The translations under genes were made by a program, and so were the position numbers. Of a stretch of 64,000 nucleotides of DNA, positions 8,805-16,603 are shown piece after piece. Origin of the DNA: Aureococcus anophagefferens (lineage: Eukaryota; Sar; Pelagophyceae; Pelagomonadales; Pelagomonadaceae); contig NW_008705562.1 in assembly GCF_000186865.1 (NCBI RefSeq), positions 1,685,335-1,749,334 of the forward strand, read 5' to 3'. Each line of letters begins with the position of its first letter. The stretch's first letter is position 1. A model generated the notes under the pieces. The model searched no databases. It worked only from the letters and a program-made list of their open reading frames with translations, and was not told the DNA's origin.

Positions 8805-9950
8805 ATGCGCCCTACATTCGCCACATCTTTGGCCCTCTGGGCGGCATCGACAACATGCGCATTCCATGGCCCGACGCGCAGATCCGCGACGTACGCGCTG
8901 CGCGCCGAAGCCCCGACGAAGACGGGCGTCGGCACGCCGCTCTTCGACAAGCGCGTGTCCGCCGACGCGCCGCGCGCGTCGGCCGTCGGCGCGGCGGAGA
9001 GCGCGCGCACGGAGCGCCTCGTCGCGGACCTGCAGTCCGCCGCGGGCGAGGCGAACAAGCAGACGTTCGCCGGGGCCGCGGGCCGCGCGCTCGCGCTCGC
9101 CGTCGCCGGGGGCCTCGCGTTCGCGCCCGTCGCGTGCGGGCTCCGCACCCTGGTCAACGACGAGGGCCTGGCGGTGCTCGCCAACGACGAGGGCCAGTAC
9201 TTCCAGAACTACGTCAACGCCATCAACGTCTTCTTCGCTTTGCTGCTCGCGAACACGTTCAACTGGCTCTACGGCCAGCAGGAGCAGCTCTTCATCGCGC
9301 TCTTCGGCGAGGTGAGCGTCGCCAAGGCGCTGCTCGAGCAGGTCGCCTTCGTGAGCCGGGGCCGGCCGGCCTACGCGGCGGAGCTGCTGGGCTACGTCCG
9401 CGAGTACGTCGACGACGACCTCACGGCGATCGACGACAATCCCGTGAGCCGGCTCGTGGGCGGCGAGGGCGCGCGGAAGCGCGACGCGCTCGAGCGCGTC
9501 ATGTGGCTCACGTCCGTGGGCGAGCCCGGGCACATCTACGACAGCGTCAAGGCGCTGCGCGAGGCCCGGGGCCGGCGCCTCGGCGCGCTCCAGCGGAAGC
9601 TGCCCCTCGCGCACTTCGCGCTCCTCGCGGTGCTCGGCGCGCTCGTGCTCTGCCTCTTCCCGCTGCTCGCCGCGGCGACGGGCGCCGCCGTGGCGGCCGG
9701 CGACGGCCTCCTCGAGGTCCAGGCGGTCCTCTTCGCGCTCATGACGTTCGCCATCGCGCTCACGCTCGACCTCCTCTACGCGTTCTGGGTGCCGTCGGGC
9801 TCCGCCTACAACGTCGACGGCATCCTCCGCGTCATGGTCGCGGGCCTCGACGCGGAGATCGACGACCGCCTCGCGGACGCGCGCGGCCGCTCGGAGCGCG
9901 ACGAGTTCTTCGCGGACGCGCGGGGGCTCTCGGACTACGAGCGCTACTAA
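8805..9950 (+). CDS. Plastid-targeted membrane protein, bestrophin-like (DUF4239 type)
   Basis: The first ATG in frame is at 8805. The N terminus is a bipartite secondary-plastid leader: signal peptide MRPTFATSLALWAASTTC, cleavage at A-F (CAFHGPTRRS), then a Ser/Thr/Arg-rich transit peptide. This is the ASAFAP-type signal of algae with red secondary plastids. The mature part has a helix at about residues 90-110 (ALAVAGGLAFAPVACGL), a conserved NTFNWLYGQQEQLFIALFGE segment, and a C-terminal pair of membrane helices (FALLAVLGALVLCLFPLLAA and VQAVLFALMTFAIALTLDLL). The arrangement resembles plant and algal DUF4239 proteins related to bestrophins, so an ion-channel-like role is possible but unproven. 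It ends 42 bp from the convergent methyltransferase. Confidence 0.72.
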   Translation: MRPTFATSLALWAASTTCAFHGPTRRSATYALRAEAPTKTGVGTPLFDKRVSADAPRASAVGAAESARTERLVADLQSAAGEANKQTFAGAAGRALALAVAGGLAFAPVACGLRTLVNDEGLAVLANDEGQYFQNYVNAINVFFALLLANTFNWLYGQQEQLFIALFGEVSVAKALLEQVAFVSRGRPAYAAELLGYVREYVDDDLTAIDDNPVSRLVGGEGARKRDALERVMWLTSVGEPGHIYDSVKALREARGRRLGALQRKLPLAHFALLAVLGALVLCLFPLLAAATGAAVAAGDGLLEVQAVLFALMTFAIALTLDLLYAFWVPSGSAYNVDGILRVMVAGLDAEIDDRLADARGRSERDEFFADARGLSDYERY

Positions 9951-9991
9951 GCCCCGGCCGGCGTGGTCTCGGGCTCGCGCGCCGTCGGGCC

Positions 9992-10548
9992 TCAGGCCGT
10001 GCGGTCCGCGCGGCGGTAGATCGTGAGGGGGTCGCGTAGGTGTAGAGCTCCATGGGGAGGTGGAGGACGGGCTGGTCGACGACGAAGCGGCCCGCGGCCT
10101 CGAGCGCGGGGATGGGCGGCGCGGCGACGACGTACTCGAGGTTCGCGGCCTCGCGGAGGATCTTCGCCTGGAGCCGGTCGCGGACCTCCGCGGGGAAGCA
10201 GGCCTGGTTGACGTAGAGCGTCGTCGCCTCGGCGAGGTCGACGTCGAACATGTCCTCGTTGCGCAGGTCGACGTCGGCGCCCTTGGAGGCCAGGGCCGCG
10301 GCGCGGAGCGCGAGCGCGGCGACGTGGCGGCCGTCGTTGACCTCGACGCCGACGGCCCTGGCCGCGTAGCCCGCGAGGGCCATGTGCGCGACGACCTTCC
10401 CCGCGCCGGAGCCGAGGTCGTAGAAAACGGGGGTTGGCGTCTCGTCGAGGCCGAGGGCTTTCGCGAGGTCGTCGACGGCGGTCCGCGCCAGCTCGCCGTA
10501 GCCGTCCGGCTCGCAGCAGGAGACCGGGGGCTCCTCGACGGCCGTGAG
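9992..10548 (-). CDS. SAM-dependent methyltransferase (DOT1-like Rossmann fold), apparent frameshift near 3' end
   Basis: The core reads TPVFYDLGSGAGKVVAHMAL (motif I, SAM binding), RAVGVEVNDGRH (motif II), LRNEDMFDVDL and ATTLYVNQACFP (motif IV region). The GSGxGK glycine loop and the YVN-x-CF step resemble DOT1-type and related algal methyltransferases; the substrate is unknown. The frame runs off into the neighbouring gene unless one base is added to the five-C run on the coding strand (10027-10031). The product would then end TPLTIYRRADRTA with TGA at 9992-9994. The 5' end is unresolved: there is no in-frame ATG. A CACTAG acceptor just upstream of the first conserved residues (about 10549), with a possible GTAAGT donor near 10706, suggests a missing first exon. 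Confidence 0.6.
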
Positions 10549-10837
10549 CACTAGTGGTGAGGTCGAAGTGGTGCGGGTGCGGGTGATGCGGGTGCGGATG
10601 GGGGTGGTGCGCGGGGTGCGGCGTCGAGGCAGCCCGGGCGCCCCTCGAGCGGAACAAACTTGAAAAAAAAAAAAAAGTTCAATGTGACTGATTGAACACT
10701 TACGTGAACAGCCGCGGCGACGGCCGCGGCGACGGCGTCTGCCGCCGCCGCGGGGGAAACGGGAGGGGGGCGGGGGCACTTGCGGGGGCCGCTCGCTGCG
10801 ACGCGGGTCTGCGGAGCGGGCGGCTTTCGGGGGCTTT
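10549..10837. repeat. Degenerate GTGCGG/GATGCGG repeat, A14 run and possible intron
   Basis: Positions 10568-10622 carry imperfect repeats of a GTGCGGGTGCGGGTGATGC type. A 14-base A run lies at 10663-10676 (a T run on the minus strand). Read on the minus strand, GTAAGT near 10706, the T run, and CACTAG at about 10549 could bound one intron of the methyltransferase gene, with the T run as a pyrimidine tract. No upstream exon with an ATG could be found before the next gene's stop at 10838. Confidence 0.45.
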
Positions 10838-12058
10838 TCAGAGGTCGTCCTGGAGCGCGCCGATGAAGTTGGAGAGCCGCGGCGAGGGGAGGACGTCGCC
10901 GGCGAACATCTCCTTGGAGTCGGCCCGCGGCGTCGCGACGACGACGGGCGGCGCCTTGGAGAGGGCCTGGTGGGCGAAGAGCGTCGACTTGTGGAACGTC
11001 GCGGCCTCGGCGCCGGGCGGGCCCCAGCCCTTCGCCGTCGCGCCCGCGACCTCGCGGTCGTCGCTGTCCGAGTCGCCGGCCCAGATCGGGTGGGGCTCCG
11101 GCGGCGGCGGCGGCGGCGCGTCGTCCTCGTCGTCGCTCGACAGCGACGGCGGCGGGCTCGGCGCGCGCGCGGCCGCGCGCTCGGCCTCGGCGTCGTCCAT
11201 GGCCCGGAACCGCGCGATGAGCGCCGCGGGCACGGCGCCGTCGTCGTCCGCCGAAACGCCCGCGTCGCCGTCGTCGCCGTCGAGGGCGAAGGGCAGCTCG
11301 TCGCCGTCGCGGCCGCCGGAGCTCGCGAAGAGCTGGTCGTAGGCGCCCGGCTTGATGCGGTAGCGCGGGGACCGGAGCACGCCCGGGGGCGACAGCACGG
11401 GCGACACGGACCGCCAGGACCGCTCGGACTGGGGCGACACGGGCGAGTCGGCGACCGGCGCGTCCAGCGGCCGCGGCGGCGGCGGCGCGGCGGCCGCGGC
11501 CTCGGCCCACTGCGACCGCGGGCTCTTGGGCGTCGACGGCACGTTCGCGGCCTTCGTCGTGAACTTGAAGTCCGTGCCGCCCTGGTTGTAGGTCGTCGTG
11601 TAGCGGTCGCGCTTCTTCGCCTCCGGCGGGGACGTCGCCGCGTAGTAGTTGTGGCGGCCCGCGGCGCCCGGCGCGACCGGCGGCGGCGGCGGGTAGATGG
11701 CGAGCGGCGCGCCGAACTCCGTGACGCAGCGCGGCGAGTACTCGCGGGGCTCCTTGGGATGCGGCGGGTAGTAGGCCCCGGCGTCGGGCCGGTGCCGCGA
11801 CCGCGCGCCGCGCCGCGACGGCCGCGCGCCGTAGGTCGGCGGCGCCGCGGCGACGCCCGCGGGCGCGGCGGGGATCATCGTCCACTGGCCCACGCGCGCG
11901 TCGTACATGACGTGCTGCGGCCCCACGGGCGGCACGTAGCCGGCGTAGGCCGGCGCCATCGTCGGCGCGGCGTGCCGGGGGGCGCCGCCGCCGCCGTTCC
12001 GCACGGGGCTCACGCTCGGCTTCCCGCCCCGCCGGCCCCCGCGCCGGTTCCGGGGCAT
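10838..12058 (-). CDS. Disordered protein of unknown function
   Basis: 406 residues from the ATG at 12058 (MPRNRRGGRRGGKPSVSPVR). An in-frame ATG further upstream at about 12220 gives a less protein-like extension. The protein is rich in Pro, Ala, Ser and Arg, with acidic patches (SSDDEDDA, DGDDGDAGVSADDDG). Recurrent short motifs are YTTTYNQGGTDFKF, SPRYRIKPGAYDQLF and SPRLSNFIGALQDDL. Several aromatic YYPPHP/YSPR spots suggest short linear binding motifs rather than a fold. I do not recognise a family. SP and TP motifs in basic context would suit proline-directed kinases, but that is inference. Confidence 0.6.
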   Translation of the reverse strand: MPRNRRGGRRGGKPSVSPVRNGGGGAPRHAAPTMAPAYAGYVPPVGPQHVMYDARVGQWTMIPAAPAGVAAAPPTYGARPSRRGARSRHRPDAGAYYPPHPKEPREYSPRCVTEFGAPLAIYPPPPPVAPGAAGRHNYYAATSPPEAKKRDRYTTTYNQGGTDFKFTTKAANVPSTPKSPRSQWAEAAAAAPPPPRPLDAPVADSPVSPQSERSWRSVSPVLSPPGVLRSPRYRIKPGAYDQLFASSGGRDGDELPFALDGDDGDAGVSADDDGAVPAALIARFRAMDDAEAERAAARAPSPPPSLSSDDEDDAPPPPPPEPHPIWAGDSDSDDREVAGATAKGWGPPGAEAATFHKSTLFAHQALSKAPPVVVATPRADSKEMFAGDVLPSPRLSNFIGALQDDL

Positions 12059-12319
12059 GGCCCTGTCGTCGGGGCTCGCTGCACCGAGGACCCGCGCTTG
12101 TCTGTGTTCCGAGCCGCCGGCGCCCCCGTGCAAGGCGCGCCGGGACGGACGTCCACTTGGGAGAGCACTCAAGAAAGCGGGGCGCGAATCTCGCCAGGAG
12201 CGCGCGGATTGATGATACAAATCGTTTCAAGTGCTTGAAAATCTTGCTGAAAGCGTGAATGTTTACCCTTTGTTGCACTAGCCTGGGCTCAGCAGAGCTA
12301 AAGCAGGGTCCTCGATACG

Positions 12320-13282
12320 ATGGCTTTACAAGCCGCGCGCCGCTGCTCGTGCCTCGCGTGCCTCGCTGTGGCCGCCGCACAGTGCGGCATCGGTGTGCGG
12401 CCGAAGCTGAGCTTCGGCCGAGGCGGCGAGATGCAGTGGAAGATGGTCGCGCAAAGCGGGACCCGCCTGACCTTTCTCGCCATCGCGAAAAGCTCGACGC
12501 GCCACACGAACCAGATCCTCAAGAACGCCGATCCCACGGGGGGGAAGGGGTTCACCAGCTACCACCTGCGGCCGCACACGCGGGCCGACGGCGGGGCCAT
12601 CGACAACCTTCGCCGCGGCCCGTGCGCCGGCGGGAACGCGACGCTCGTCGCGGCCTGGGCCGGTCTCTTCCGCGCGCCGCGCCTCGTGCTCGCCGTCGTC
12701 CGCGAGCCGATCGCGCGGCTCCTGAGCGAGTACTCGTTCAACCGCACGGTCTCGGACGGGCTCGGGCGCGCGGCGCGGCCCCTCGCGCCGGGTTCGCCGT
12801 TCGTCGCCGCGGCGACGCGCCACGCGTTCCTCGACGAGCGGCGCAACTGGCAGCTTGCGTTCCTCTCCGGCCGGCGCACGCGCTTCCCCGGGCCCGACGG
12901 TTGCGCCTACTGCGACCCGGACTGGGCCGACCCGGCCAACGCGGCGACGCGCGGCGACCTCGAGGTCCTGAAGCGCGCCGCGCGCGCGGGCGCGTTCCTC
13001 GTGGGGCCGCTCGAGCGCCACGGCGAGCTCCTGCACGTCGTCGCGGCGCGCATGGGCTGGACGGCGCCCGCGATCACGAAGTACGACGGCGCGCCCCGGG
13101 ACCGCATCTTGCCGAACTCGAAGAACACGATCGGCGACAGCAACGACGTCGCGATCCGCGTCGACGAGCTGCCCGCGGCGACGGTCGCGCGGCTCCGCGA
13201 GCGGCACGCGCTCGACGGGGCGCTCTACGCGTTCGCCCACGCGGCCCTCGACGCGGCGGCCGCCGGGACGACGGACGCGTAA
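12320..13282 (+). CDS. Secretory-pathway sulfotransferase-like protein
   Basis: 320 residues. The start MALQAARRCSCLACLAVAAA is a signal peptide or signal anchor, fitting a Golgi type II enzyme. TFLAIAKSSTRHTNQIL occupies the place of the 5'-phosphosulfate loop of carbohydrate sulfotransferases (K-x-[ST]). VLAVVREPIARLLSEYSFNR matches the 3'-phosphate-binding VREPxxRxxSxY element. These PAPS-using enzymes sulfate glycans; the acceptor is unknown. An LVGPLERHGELL stretch corresponds to the common 'FVGxTE' segment, here changed. A second, larger protein with the same domain is encoded at 33234-36455. Confidence 0.72.
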   Translation: MALQAARRCSCLACLAVAAAQCGIGVRPKLSFGRGGEMQWKMVAQSGTRLTFLAIAKSSTRHTNQILKNADPTGGKGFTSYHLRPHTRADGGAIDNLRRGPCAGGNATLVAAWAGLFRAPRLVLAVVREPIARLLSEYSFNRTVSDGLGRAARPLAPGSPFVAAATRHAFLDERRNWQLAFLSGRRTRFPGPDGCAYCDPDWADPANAATRGDLEVLKRAARAGAFLVGPLERHGELLHVVAARMGWTAPAITKYDGAPRDRILPNSKNTIGDSNDVAIRVDELPAATVARLRERHALDGALYAFAHAALDAAAAGTTDA

Positions 13283-13419
13283 AGGCCGATCCCAGTCCGA
13301 GAGACGACGGGTTATGTGCAGCCCTGACCGGGCTCGAACGGGGGCTCGGGCGCGCGCGGTCGACTTGGGCGCGGCGGCGGGGGACGGGGCGGTATGTGAA
13401 AACGGCGGGGGGGCGCCAG

Positions 13420-15342
13420 CTACCTCGGGAGCGGGACGCCCTTGTCGACGTCCATGTGGGCGATCTGGATCGTGCCGAGGACGCTCTCCGGGAGCTCGAG
13501 GAGGTGCTTGGCCTCGAGGACGTAGGAGATGTCGACGACGAGGGCCTTGGCGTAGCCGCCGCAGAGGCGGACGACGGACGCGGCGACGGCGGAGGAGGCG
13601 ATGTCGATGTCGAGCTCGAGGTAGTCGGGCCCCCGGAAGTAGTGCTGCTTGAGCTTCTTGCCCAGGAGCACGGGGTTCTGGCCGACGGCGCGGCGGACGA
13701 CCCAGTTCGCGTCGACGACGCGCGGCGTCATCTTGAAGCGGTCGTCGCGGAACGCGTCGTCGTCGCCGAAGAAGAAGGGCTCGGCGACGCGGCCGAGGGG
13801 CGTGGAGCCGTCCCGCAGCTTCGTCGAGTCGCGGCACGCGTAGTACATGGCGTAGGTGTAGCTCGGCGGCCCCGGCACGACGAGGGTCACGACGAAGGTG
13901 AAGGGCGGCGGCGCGCCGCCCTCGGGCGCCGCGTACGCGTCCCGCGCGACGCGCACGCGGTTCTCCGGGTGGTCGACGACGTGGAGCCCGCGCCGCGGCG
14001 CGGGCGCGCCGCCGGCCGCGTCGGCGCCCGGCGGCGGGTGCGCGCCGTCGCCGTCGCCGTGGAGCAGCAGGTCCGCCGCGACGAGCTCGAACAAAGGCGG
14101 CTCGGACGCGAAGACCTTGACGCGGTCGTCCAAATACGACGCGCCGCGGACGGCGAACGTCGACGCGCGCGGCGACGACCAGTAGCGCCGCCCGTAGGTG
14201 GGCCGCGCGTCCTGGAGCGCCCGCCCCCAGGGCCGCCAGGGCGCGTCGGCGTCATCCAACAAACCCTGGCACGTGCCGCCGCCCAAGAGCACGTAGCCGT
14301 CGCCGTCGCCGTCCGACGGCGCGCCGTCGTCCCAGGCCTTCGCCGCGGGCCCTAAACCCCGCAGATCGTCGAGCGCGCGCGCGGACACGTCGACGAACTT
14401 GGCCGCCTCGGCCTTGTCCTTGGCGACGAGGCACAGCAGCAGCGCGCGCTCGCCGATGGCCTCCAAGCGCTTCGGCGCCACGGGCCGCGCGGACGTCGCG
14501 CGGATCTCCGCTTCCAAATCGACGCCGTCCCAGCGCTCCTTGGCGCTCACGCGCAGCCGCCCGCTCAGCGACTCGGCGCAGCCCCCGGCGTAGGCCGGGC
14601 TCAGCACGAAGCCGTCGTCCGCGCGCGTCGCCGCGACGGACACCAGGTCGTCGCCGCTCCAGGGCTCCGCCTGGCGCCGCGGCAGGCAGAGCGTCGCGCC
14701 GCCGCCCGCGTCGCCGCTCAGCACGGCGCTCAGCGCGTCGAGCACCTCCTCGCGCGACGCGCGCACGGACACGGCGCACCGGAGCGTCTCCGAGGCTAAA
14801 GTAGCCGGCTGCGCGGACCGGCCCGCGCGCGCGGCCGGCGGCACGGCCCGCGCGGCCTCGGGCCCGGCGACGCAGGCCGCGATGGCCCCGCGCCAGGCCT
14901 CGGCCTGCTTGGCGGATCGCGCGCCGAGCAGCACCTTGGCGGCGCCCGCGGGCCCGCCGCCGCCGCGCGGCCGCGCGAGCGTCGCCGCCGACAGCGCGCC
15001 CGTCGCGCCGAGCAGCGACGCCGCGCAGCGCACGTAGCCGTACTGGGCCAGCGCGCCCGCGGCGACGCAGGCGCAGGCGATGGTCCGGCTCCAGAGCTCG
15101 CCGCACCGCGACGCGAGCGACCCGCGCGCGATCGTGAACTTGTAGAGCGCGTCGTCCGCGGCGACGCGCGACACGCGCGCGCCGCTCAGCCGCACGACGC
15201 ACCGGGGCCGCTCGAGGCCCGGCCCCCCGGGGCCGAAGCAGAAGAGCGTCCGGTCCTCGACGGCGAGCACGAAAAAGCCGCGCGCCCAGGAGAGCTCCGA
15301 CTTCTTCTTCGTTCGTAACAAAAGTTCGCCCTGGAGGATCAT
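13420..15342 (-). CDS. PH-like/EDR2-type lipid-binding protein with membrane segments inside the PH region
   Basis: 640 residues from the ATG at 15342. The start MILQGELLLRTKKKSELSWA and RGFFVLAVEDRTLFCF form a PH-domain opening. The PH core is interrupted by a hydrophobic hairpin (TIACACVAAGALAQYGYVRC, then AASLLGATGALSAATLA) before it resumes with AKQAEAWRGAIAACV. A central START-like region follows. The C-terminal 240 residues match the plant EDR2 C-terminal domain (DUF1336): FAVRGASYLDDRVKVFASEP, FTFVVTLVVPGPP, FKMTPRVVDANWVVRRAVG and LELDIDIASSAVAASVVRL. Plant EDR2 binds phosphoinositides and acts in defence and membrane traffic. Here a membrane-contact-site lipid sensor is plausible. 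The hairpin insertion is unusual and is seen directly in the frame. Confidence 0.8.
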   Translation of the reverse strand: MILQGELLLRTKKKSELSWARGFFVLAVEDRTLFCFGPGGPGLERPRCVVRLSGARVSRVAADDALYKFTIARGSLASRCGELWSRTIACACVAAGALAQYGYVRCAASLLGATGALSAATLARPRGGGGPAGAAKVLLGARSAKQAEAWRGAIAACVAGPEAARAVPPAARAGRSAQPATLASETLRCAVSVRASREEVLDALSAVLSGDAGGGATLCLPRRQAEPWSGDDLVSVAATRADDGFVLSPAYAGGCAESLSGRLRVSAKERWDGVDLEAEIRATSARPVAPKRLEAIGERALLLCLVAKDKAEAAKFVDVSARALDDLRGLGPAAKAWDDGAPSDGDGDGYVLLGGGTCQGLLDDADAPWRPWGRALQDARPTYGRRYWSSPRASTFAVRGASYLDDRVKVFASEPPLFELVAADLLLHGDGDGAHPPPGADAAGGAPAPRRGLHVVDHPENRVRVARDAYAAPEGGAPPPFTFVVTLVVPGPPSYTYAMYYACRDSTKLRDGSTPLGRVAEPFFFGDDDAFRDDRFKMTPRVVDANWVVRRAVGQNPVLLGKKLKQHYFRGPDYLELDIDIASSAVAASVVRLCGGYAKALVVDISYVLEAKHLLELPESVLGTIQIAHMDVDKGVPLPR

Positions 15343-15560
15343 GGCGCCTCCGGGGCGGCCGGCCGGCGGGCGACCAGGCGTCGACCCCGGCGGCGACCGT
15401 TGGGCCCGGCGGGCGCGATGGACGCCTAGCCGAACACAGGCTACCGCGACACGCCGCTTGCGCACCGCGTTTGACAAGAGCAGATCCGAGGCGGTCGCGG
15501 CAAGAACGTTTCAAGTGCCAACCGCCCAAGAGGTTGACCCTTTGATGCCGGGCGATCTCG

Positions 15561-15671
15561 AGAAGCATGGGCTGCCTCCTCCTCGCCTCCTTGCTGGCCG
15601 TCGCAGGCGCCCAGCCGAGAAGCATGGGCTGCCTCCTCGCCTCCTTGCTGGCCGTCGCCGGCGCCCAGCCG
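15561..15671 (+). repeat. Tandem duplication covering a signal peptide
   Basis: Two adjacent near-identical units, 15561-15617 (57 bp) and 15618-15671 (54 bp), each starting AGAAGCATGGGCTGCCTCCT and ending GGCGCCCAGCCG. The second lacks one CTC codon and has a single base change. Both contain an ATG followed by a full signal-peptide core, in the same frame. Confidence 0.95.
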
Positions 15672-16463
15672 ACGCCGGTGCCGGACCCCGGGCGGTCGCC
15701 AATCCCGCTCGTGCAAGACTTTGTGGCCGAGATCACGGTGCTCACGTGGAACAACGCCATGGGCCCGCCCAAGCACCCGACGCGCGGCTGGTCGAAGATC
15801 TACGCCGACACGGCGCGCGGCCGCTACCTGACGGCGAGCGACCCCGACAAGAACTACTACGAGTTTCGACCGGACGTGCGCGGCTCCCTGAACTGGCAGG
15901 TCCAGGACTGGGACGGCAACGGCACCGTCGGCTGCGTCGGCCCCTACCACGAGGGCTACGACGACAAGGGCGCCTTCGCGCCCCAGGTCAAGATCCCCGA
16001 GACCGCCGTCGACCACGGCATGGCGCGGACCCTGGGGCGGGACAACGCGACCGCGGTCTCCGCGCGCCGCTTCTCGTGGAACCAGACGAACGTGCCCGAG
16101 GGCTGCGCGTTCGAGGGCGTCGACCTCTACCTCCTGCCGCTGGAGGGCAACGCGTCCCTCTGGGCGCCGCTCTACATGGTCAACACGGACACCGGCTGCG
16201 AGTGGCGCAGCGACACGATCAAGACCTACTGGACGTCCGTGGAGCCGCTCTCGGACGCCGACCGGGCGCTCCTCGCGATGCCCGCGGGCTGCGCCGCCGT
16301 CGCGCCGCCCTGCCCCAAGTGCAACGTCGACTGCACGAAGTGCACGTACCCGACGGCGCCGGCGGCGTGCGAGGTCGACGACCCGGACCACCCGGAGGCC
16401 GCGACGTGCCCCTGCCGCTCCGTCGCGACCTGCAGCGAGTGGGCGCCGGGCTTCCTGGCGTAA
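15567..16463 (+). CDS. Secreted Cys-rich protein with duplicated signal peptide
   Basis: 298 residues from the ATG at 15567. A second in-frame ATG at 15624 would give a protein with only one signal peptide, and either could be used. Each leader is MGCLL(L)ASLLAVAGAQP. The mature domain begins PTPVPDPGRSPIPLVQDFVA and contains VLTWNNAMGP, a WQVQDWDGNGTVGC stretch and several NxT/NxS sites (NGT, NAT, NQT, NAS) expected of an exported glycoprotein. It ends with a Cys-rich tail: CPKCNVDCTKC, then CPCRSVATC. I do not recognise a family. It is divergent from the PH/EDR2 gene with about 225 bp between start codons. Confidence 0.75.
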   Translation: MGCLLLASLLAVAGAQPRSMGCLLASLLAVAGAQPTPVPDPGRSPIPLVQDFVAEITVLTWNNAMGPPKHPTRGWSKIYADTARGRYLTASDPDKNYYEFRPDVRGSLNWQVQDWDGNGTVGCVGPYHEGYDDKGAFAPQVKIPETAVDHGMARTLGRDNATAVSARRFSWNQTNVPEGCAFEGVDLYLLPLEGNASLWAPLYMVNTDTGCEWRSDTIKTYWTSVEPLSDADRALLAMPAGCAAVAPPCPKCNVDCTKCTYPTAPAACEVDDPDHPEAATCPCRSVATCSEWAPGFLA

Positions 16464-16603
16464 TCTCTCAAACGGGCGTCTATTTTTGGGGGGCGGTGCG
16501 CGAATATCGTCGTTCTTCGCGCATATGGCCTTGTTGTTGAAGCGAAGATGCCTCTGAGGTGATCCATGGAGGCTAAAAGTATGGGTCGAGCTCAGCGCGC
16601 GCA

